Part shown: piece by piece, positions 57,701 through 64,000 of the stretch
Position numbering within the stretch: the stretch's first letter is position 1
Layout of the letters: each line of letters opens with the position of its first letter
NCBI GenBank assembly: GCA_011503125.2
Contig: WWBZ02000002.1
Span: 744,001-808,000 of the forward strand
Direction: 5' to 3'
DNA: 64,000 nt
From: Botryosphaeria dothidea
Taxonomy: Eukaryota; Ascomycota; Dothideomycetes; Botryosphaeriales; Botryosphaeriaceae
Translations under genes and position numbers: made by a program
The notes under the pieces: generated by a model
Told to the model about the DNA's origin: nothing
Databases searched by the model: none
The model's input: only the letters and a program-made list of their open reading frames with translations

Positions 57701-58443
57701 TTTGAGGACATGGCCATCGTCTCCGTGTCCGGAAACTTCTGCACAGACAAGAAGCCCGCTGCGATCAACTGGGTTGATGGCCGTGGCAAGAGTGTGGTGG
57801 CGGAGGCTATCATCCCTGCAGCTGTTGTCAAGGGCGTTTTGAAGAGCAACGTCGATGCGCTGGTCGAGCTCAATATCAGCAAGAACCTGATCGGATCGGC
57901 AATGGCTGGTAGTATTGGTGGTTTTAATGCGCACGCCGCGAACATTGTCACCGCAATTTTCCTGGCTACCGGACAGGACCCAGCTCAGAATGTGGAGAGC
58001 AGCAACTGTATCACCGTCATGAAGAAGTAAGTTTTGAAAAGCTCTGCCGTTTGAACCAAATCGACGCTAACCCTCGTTCCAGCATGAACGGCAACCTCCA
58101 CATCTCTGTGTCTATGCCTTCGATCGAGGTCGGTACCATCGGTGGTGGTACCATCCTCGAGCCTCAGAGCGCTATGCTCGACCTTCTGGGTGTCAGAGGA
58201 GCACACGCGACCAGCCCGGGTGAAAATGCGCGCCAGCTTGCTCGCGTGATTGCAGCAGCGGTCCTCGCCGGCGAGCTCAGTTTGTGCAGTGCTCTCGCGG
58301 CAGGGCACCTGGTTCAGGCCCACATGAGCCACAACCGTAGCCAGGCTCCTTCTCGTTCTTCTACCCCGGCACCTATCGGCGCTCAGACTCCGACTTCGTT
58401 GGCCATGACCAACATGAAGGACAAGGCTGCTGGTCGTCGCTGA
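54766..58443 (+). CDS. HMG1: HMG-CoA reductase
   Basis: Four exons (54766-55092, 55145-55531, 55580-58026, 58083-58443) give 1173 residues over introns of 48-56 bases. It reduces HMG-CoA to mevalonate with two NADPH, the controlled step of sterol and isoprenoid synthesis, in the ER membrane. A first membrane segment lies near residue 45. A sterol-sensing domain follows ([21 protein letters not shown] through [17 protein letters not shown] and further segments to about 400). The catalytic half has [17 protein letters not shown] (Glu 828), [19 protein letters not shown] (Lys 962/963), GQDPAQNV (Asp 1038) and [11 protein letters not shown] (His 1134). Ser 1140 sits where the human enzyme carries its AMP-kinase site. 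[12 protein letters not shown] and [22 protein letters not shown] mark the start of the catalytic part. Length and layout are usual for filamentous fungi. Confidence 0.97.
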
Positions 58444-59227
58444 GCTGGTTGATGCTGCTCTCTCTGCCTTGGACTCGTGCTGTTTGTATCGCATTCTTGG
58501 GCGTTTAGATCCCTTTATAAGCGCCGCCACCCGCGTTTAGTAATACTTATTTCAAGGTGGCACTGCATATAGAGGCGCCAGCAGTCGCCTGCTCGACATA
58601 TTTGGAGATAGATGCTCTGTCGTTCGACTGCCTAGAATAAAGCAAAATAGCAGTCTTTGCATCTACGAACTGTACTTGTACATAGCGGGAGGCAGTCTTC
58701 AGTCTCTTTGCGTCTCTTAATCGAGGTTTTAAGCCGCATATTCGCTCTATTTCGGTGTTGTGACTTGTCTCCTGCTGAAGGCCGGCAGGTTTTTTGTTCG
58801 GTCCGATCTTTGTGTCCTTTATCGTTGCTTCTCCCTGTCGCGACAGCTTCCGAACTGATCCGCCCGTGGCTTTCAGCCAACATGGCTTCGAGAGCAGTAA
58901 AAGCATTCGGCGCTAATCGTCGGGCTGCAGGCACCGCTCTGTCAATCCCACGCGACGGATTGCCGAATACGTCAACCCGCAGACCCCGCCATCGGCCGTG
59001 TGGGGTACACGAGACGTCTGTGCATCCGGTTGGTACCGAGCGAAGCCCTGCGGGTTTTGATAAGGTTAAGCCGCACCTCCGGCCGCGATGTGGGATCTCA
59101 TTAAACCCAGGGTGTTGTTATCAATTGCAACCGTCAAGCCGTTAAATGCCCCCCTGAACCAACCAGAAAAAAGACTGGAAATCACACCTCCCGAGGGGAG
59201 AAGGAAAAAAACTCAATCACAATAATC
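58444..59227. other. Intergenic region; no gene seen
   Basis: About 780 bases between HMG-CoA reductase and the next plus-strand gene. It holds the reductase 3' flank and the next gene's promoter. No repeat or RNA gene is visible. Confidence 0.5.
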
Positions 59228-60339
59228 ATGGCGACGACGACAGACCTCTCCGACCCAACCATCCGCGCCTGGACCTACACCACCGGTGGCTACCCCAGCT
59301 GCCTGCAAGACAGCTTTCTCCCAGCCCCCTCAGCCGCCACCCCGCTCCGCCCCACCCAACTGCTCGTCCGTAATCCCACAATCTCCATCATCAAGCTACA
59401 AAGCAGAAACTGACATGCGATGAAAATTGCCTTCAGGTCCGCGTCCGCGCCGCCGCCCTCAACCCGGCCGACATCCAGCTCATGAACCTCCCCTTCGTCT
59501 GGTCGCTGCCGTACCTTTCGTCCCTCCGGAAGGGCTTCGGCGCCGACTTTGCCGGCACCGTGGTCGCGGCGGGCGGCACGGCGGCCGGGTTCGCGGCGGG
59601 CGACGAGGTCTTCGGGATCCACTTCATGCCGGGGAGCGGGACGTGCCAGGAGGTCGTGACGGTGGACGTGGCGCGGGGCGCTGTGGTGGCGGCGAAGCCG
59701 GAGGCGTGGGCGTGGACGCGGGCGGCGGCGTTGCCGTTGGTGTGGCTGACGGGTCGGACGTGCGTCGCGAAGGTCGAGGGGTGGGTGCCGGAGGGGGGCA
59801 CCGTGGCCGTGTTGGGCGGGAGCAGCGCGACGGGGATGTATGCGGTGCATTTGGCGAAGAGGAGGGGGTGGCGGGTCGTGAGTACGTGTGGTGCGCGGAA
59901 TGGCGAGTTTGTGAGGGGGATGGGGGCGGACGTGGTGGTGGATTATACGCGGGGGGGTGTGAGGGAGCAGGTGGAGAGAGAGAGGCCGGATGCGGTTATT
60001 GATTGTGTGGGCGGGACGGAGTGTTTGGGGTTGGCGAGGAGGTATGTGACTATTGTGGGGGATAAGACGGATAGGGGGTTGTTGGTTGGTGCGGCGACGT
60101 ATTTGTGGAATCCGCAGATGGTGTTGCGGACGCTGTTGGGGAAGGTGGGACTGCGGAGTGAGGCGTACGAGTGTGTAAATTTGGAGTTGAGGAAGGATTA
60201 CCTGGAAGAGACTCTGGAGCTCGATGAGGAGAAGATCGTGGTGGATAGTGCGTTTTCTTTTAACCAAGTGAAAGAAGCGCTGGATAGATTGAACTCAGGG
60301 AGATGCCGTGGTAAAGTCGTGGTCGAAGTAGGATCTTGA
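59228..60339 (+). CDS. Medium-chain dehydrogenase/reductase, quinone-oxidoreductase-like
   Basis: Two exons (59228-59365, 59437-60339) give 346 residues. The intron (59366-59436) starts GTCCGT, an unusual donor, but only this choice keeps the frame (TQLL/VRVRAAALNPADIQ). The N-terminal GroES-like domain carries VRAAALNPADIQLMN and GADFAGTVVAAGG. The nucleotide-binding domain has GGTVAVLGGSSATGMYAVHLAKRRGWRVV, close to the AxGGVG-type motif of quinone oxidoreductases. No structural zinc cysteine cluster or catalytic zinc ligands are seen, so a zinc-independent reductase is likely. The family includes reticulon-4-interacting-protein-like and enoyl reductase-like members. The C-terminal half is very GC-rich in its third codon positions at first and less so near the end. 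The substrate is unknown. Confidence 0.85.
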
Positions 60340-60571
60340 GCTACAGCATGGAAGACTATACAGTGGGGTTCTCCAACCAAGAAGGGGGTGGTTCGGAGGA
60401 ACCAAACTCTATCTCCTAGCATCACTTGCATCTATCTCGAGAATCGCGTGCGCGTCGTCCATCTCCATGATCGGCTTTCCGCCGGCTTCGATTGTTCTCC
60501 CGTTCGCAAAATACGAACTTCCCCTGTCAAATTCACCTGGATTATTGATGGCCATACTACAGCACGAAGAC

Positions 60572-61527
60572 TCAGGGGCCATAGGTCGATCTACCATCGC
60601 CGACGACATCCCAAAACTCTTCTACAAATTCCTTCTGCCCGGTAACCGCCGGCCTGACGGCAAGGAACCTCTCATTCTCGATCGGCGGATCCCACACGCC
60701 CGGATGGGCATCCACAAGCACCCCTCCAGCTTCGTTCAACACGCACCACGCAGCGGCGACGTCCCAAGGAAAACAGCCACACTCCCAGAACGCATCCTGC
60801 TGGCCTGCCGCAACACGGCAAATAGTCTCGACAGCAGATCCCGTGCAACGCAGCGCATTGACGAACTTCCCACCCGTAGCCTTGCTCCTCGCAAGCGTCG
60901 CGAAGACCTTCAGATTCAACTCGAAATTCGGACCCTCGCGGTCACTCCCCCAGTCCAGCCCTACGCACGCATACTCCAGGCCCGACAGCGGACTCCTGTT
61001 GAGCGGCAGCACCTGCGGCTTTGCGGCCGCGCCGCGCCGGTAGAAGGCACCGCCGCCGCTCACGGCCGTGAACAGCTCGTCGGTGAAGGGGTTCAGCACG
61101 ACGCCGACGGCGGGCCGCTTCGCGACGACGAAGCCCAGCGAGATGCAGACGGCGGGGAAGCCGTGGACGAAGTTGGAGGTGCCGTCGATGGGGTCGACGA
61201 TGAAGCTGGGCACGTCGGAGATGCCCTCTTCCGGCTTGAACGACTCCTCGCCGATGAAGTCGTACTCGGGGTAGCGTGCGATCAGGCGCGTGGCGACCAG
61301 GTTCTCGACGGCCTTGTCGGTCTCGGTGACGATGTCGGTGGCTGGGTGGGAGAAGGGGTTAACGAGAAGCGCTTTGTTTGATGCGGCTGCGAGAGCTTCT
61401 TACTGTTCTTCTTGAGCTCTACGGAGATGTTGGTGGGCTCTGCTGAGGCGATCATCTGGCCGCCTTCTCTGGCAACGCTGACGAGGTAGTCTCGTATGTC
61501 CTCGAGCTCGTCGATGGAGAAAGGCAT
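60572..61527 (-). CDS. Inositol monophosphatase family protein (QutG-like)
   Basis: Two exons (61404-61527, 60572-61341) are joined over a 62-base intron (GTAAGA...CACCCAG) to give 297 residues. The family is Mg2+-dependent and removes phosphate from inositol phosphates. The motifs are present: YDFIGEES (metal-binding Glu), VDPIDGTSNFVHGFP (metal-binding Asp residues and the catalytic Thr loop) and the second metal motif WDVAAAW with GGVLVDAHPG. The N-terminus is MPFSIDELEDIRDYLVSVAREGGQMI, usual for fungal members related to QutG of the quinate cluster. No other quinate gene is adjacent, so a plain inositol monophosphatase role is the safer call. It converges with the dehydrogenase gene, leaving 232 bases between stop codons. 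Confidence 0.88.
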
Positions 61528-63183
61528 TTTGCGGCAGCAGCTGGCGCTGTCATGAAGTTCGGGTTCTCGCGGCCTCTCCGAGTTCTACGTGTATCCTCCA
61601 GATTACTCCGCTCGTGCAAGCGTGCTCGTCCGAAGTCTGCCGTCTGCTAATTAGGGTCATGCGGGCAACTTCGCATTGATTGAATTCGCGATCGATGAGT
61701 CTTGACCGCAATGTGAACCAGCACTGCTGTCTGGAAACACGGTGGACGTCGGATGACGTGAGATGATGGGCTGTCCTTGCCGAAACTGGACTGACCCCAC
61801 GTATCATTCTTGGCTTGCGTATGTCAACCCCGCTATTCCTGTTGCGAAGGCAGCAGTCGATACGTATCCTATGCAACATTTTGGCATACTCGATATCTCA
61901 AAATACCCTTTTTCCCAATTTCTAGCTCGGCAATGATGTGGGTATAGTTGCGAATCCCTTCCATGCTTTGGAAGAAATGAAGGAAGTATGAAGAGCATAC
62001 GGCCGCCATGATGTTCATATGTACTGGAAATCCGAAGATGCCGACGTACGTGAACTGGCAAAAATGGTATGGTCCAGTCGCACTTCTTTCCTCATCACTT
62101 TGCTGCCAGTCTTGGCCATCGAAGCGAGAATCGAATCTTTTTATGGTACCTTTCAAGATACGCGAAAACGGCCATTCGCCCGGCCCATCAGAGGGAGAAA
62201 ATGTCAAGATTCGAGCATATTTTGGACGAAGCGGTACGAAACATTCTCAGTCTTACGGGGGAGGAGCTCAGTGAACCAGAAAACTTGACTTGCGCACATG
62301 CAACTTACTCCAGAGCTTCCAGCGCATAGCAGACAGATGGGGACGCAAACCCGTAAAGGGAGTCAAGCCCTAGACTTTCGCGCAAACCCAAAAGCTCAAT
62401 GCTTGAGAAATAATTTACGCCGGGTATCTCGGAGAGACGATTGGAGGAATGCAATGCAGCCATTGTAAGGCTGATAGGAACGGGGCGGCACTCTCACAGA
62501 AACGGACCTGTTCATAGGTCAACCATTGAGATTTCGGCGGCATTGGCACGCCTTAACAGATTAAACAGGGTGGCTATATTTAACAGAGCATTCCACCCCT
62601 CCAGCTCCTCAATTAAGCTTTCTCGTGCCGAGTTGCACGGATCACAGAATCAACCTTAAAAGAAGAACCGGCGGGCGCCTACCCACACCGGAGCCGTCGG
62701 AGAACCCTGGCGACGGGGTATTTTTAGCGCCCCTGAACGGCCCGCTGCCCGACGACCGTTGCCGGACGAAACATGAAACATGCCAACCTCTGGGTCAACC
62801 GTCGTGCAAGCGCCGGCGAATCATGGGAGACCCGGAGAGAGACCGGCGGCAAGCAGTCGCGGGCGCCGACGAGATTGGCAGAAAGAGTCGCCGGAACTAC
62901 GTCCTGCGCCGAGTGCGAGTACATAAGCTCTTCTTTTTGATAAAAAGACTTTTCGTAACTCAAGCACGGATGTACAGGAACGAAGTCAAGCATATTCGTG
63001 TCGGATTTTGTCGGATGAGGCGGAGGAGGAACAGACATGAATGGGGACAATGCGAACGCAAAAAAAAAGCCTTCAAGAGTCAGGGCTGCGCGGCTACTGA
63101 GAAGAGATATAAAGAAATGAGTGGCCATCGAACTGGCCAGGAATTCATCTGCTCAATGATCTCAGTCGTCAAGTCTTGCAACC
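61528..63183. other. Divergent intergenic region; no gene seen
   Basis: About 1.66 kb between the inositol-monophosphatase-like start (minus) and the edge gene start (plus). Two overlapping open frames near 61870-62290 occupy opposite strands, and neither looks like a protein. No repeat from the palindromic family is found here. Confidence 0.45.
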
Positions 63184-64000
63184 ATGTCGTCATATCGCCG
63201 AGAAGACAAGCTGCACTGCATCCCCATGCCCGAGCCTGCGGCTGACTTCGACATGCCTCCAAAAGTAAGCAGCTTCTGGACAATACCCGCCCGCATGTCG
63301 ATCTGTGATCACACATCATACACGACCCATCAAGGCACTCCGTGATAGAATCATGAACTCACAACCAAATCGCAGATGCTCCTCCCCCGCATCGTCTCCT
63401 CAACGCCCTCTCCCCACCACCCATACACCCAGCTCCAAGACGCCCACCTCGACTACTGCCTCAAATCGCAACCATGGATCTCTGGCCCCTCCCCCCCATC
63501 CTCTCGATCATCCTCCTCCTCCTTCGAAGAAGACAACGACGACGACCACTACCCCCACCACGACCTCCTCGCCGCCTCCGCCCTCGCCGACCTCAACACC
63601 ATCGCCTCCGCCTTCCCCTCCCTCCGCTCGCGCGCCACCATCCTCAGCATGGCCGCGTGGTTCCGCCTGCTCCGCCTCGTCGACGCGACCCTCGAGACCC
63701 TGCCCTGCGCCTGCGCGCTCGACCGCATCATCAACGCCAACCTGATCGACGCGCTGCGCCGCGGCTGCCGCATCGGCGTCGTCAAGGCCGCGCGCCCCAA
63801 CCCGCTCGACAACTTCGCCGGCGGCCCCGCGCGCACGTACCGAGAAGAGCGGGAGAACGCGTGGGGCTGCCGGGAGGGCGGCAGGAAGCGCGATGCCAGC
63901 AGCAGCAGCAGCAGCACGAGCAGCAGCGCGAGCAGCAGCGCGAGCAGCAGCCGCGCGCCGAGCCCCCCGTCCGCGGCTGGCGGGCTCTGCTGCTGCGACC
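63184..64000 (+). CDS. Partial gene at the right edge, function unknown
   Basis: The frame is open to the window end, so the gene is incomplete. Exon 1 (63184-63264, MSSYRREDKLHCIPMPEPAADFDMPPK) joins in phase 0 to exon 2 (63376 onward) over a 111-base intron (GTAAGC...ATCGCAG). Exon 2 gives MLLPRIVSSTPSPHHPYTQL, then an acidic-His stretch (EEDNDDDHYPHHD). A helical segment follows (LAASALADLNTIASAF, SMAAWFRLLRLVDATLETLPCACALDRIINANLIDALRRG), and then a long Ser/Ala tract. There is no signal peptide. I do not recognise a family. The continuous frame over 600 bases, consistent third-position GC bias and a good splice junction support coding. Only the N-terminal 235 residues or so are visible. 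Confidence 0.6.

Noticed and set aside
59290..60267. Antisense open frame of about 325 codons over the dehydrogenase gene
   Set aside because: Composition is Arg/His/Pro-rich low complexity, a typical shadow of a GC-rich gene.
60572..61527. Quinate-utilisation cluster around the QutG-like gene
   Set aside because: No dehydroquinase, dehydratase, permease or activator genes are nearby; the family also includes ordinary inositol monophosphatases.

Overview
This window is nuclear DNA of a filamentous ascomycete (Pezizomycotina; a Dothideomycete is plausible but unproven). The genes are monocistronic on both strands. Most are split by introns of about 50-110 bases with GTRNGT donors, CTAAC/CTNAC branch points and YAG acceptors. 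The proteins include typical fungal families: laccase, an S28 serine peptidase, a DUF3605 protein, HMG-CoA reductase and a short oxysterol-binding protein. Exon boundaries were read by eye and checked for continuous reading frame.

Layout. 0-9 kb: a zinc-finger-like/TENA-THI-4 protein (-), TIM50 (-), and a divergently transcribed ER mannosidase-like EDEM protein (+). 9-16 kb: an aldehyde dehydrogenase (+) and a secreted Ser-rich protein with two apple/PAN-like modules (-). 17-21 kb: an F-box-like orphan (+) and an MFS transporter (+). 21-25.8 kb: a gene-poor stretch of simple repeats and short palindromic elements. 25.8-36 kb: a Myb-like regulator (-), an asparagine-synthetase-family protein (-) and a SNF2-family ATPase of Rad26-like/ERCC6L2 type (+). 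36-41 kb: an Osh6/7-like lipid transfer protein (+), an SHB17-like sedoheptulose bisphosphatase (-) and a metallo-beta-lactamase-fold hydrolase (-). 43-48 kb: a ten-exon laccase (+) facing an S28 peptidase (-). 49-54 kb: the small subunit of U2AF (+), a 110-residue membrane protein (-) and a DUF3605 protein (+). 54-61.5 kb: HMG-CoA reductase (+), a medium-chain dehydrogenase/reductase (+) and an inositol-monophosphatase-family protein (-). 63.2 kb to the edge: the start of an unidentified gene. I see no operon and no convincing secondary-metabolite cluster. Most genes are independent housekeeping or secretory functions.

The most notable non-genic signal is a family of at least seven related short inverted-repeat elements, about 80-210 bp, scattered from 16.8 to 49 kb. 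They share the core GGGAGTGGAAGCATTCGTCC and its reverse complement. They look like a non-autonomous (MITE-like) transposon family. One copy lies inside, and makes up most of, an unusually long intron of the asparagine-synthetase-like gene, which raises the possibility that the element contributed the intron. I found no tRNA, rRNA, CRISPR array or autonomous transposase.
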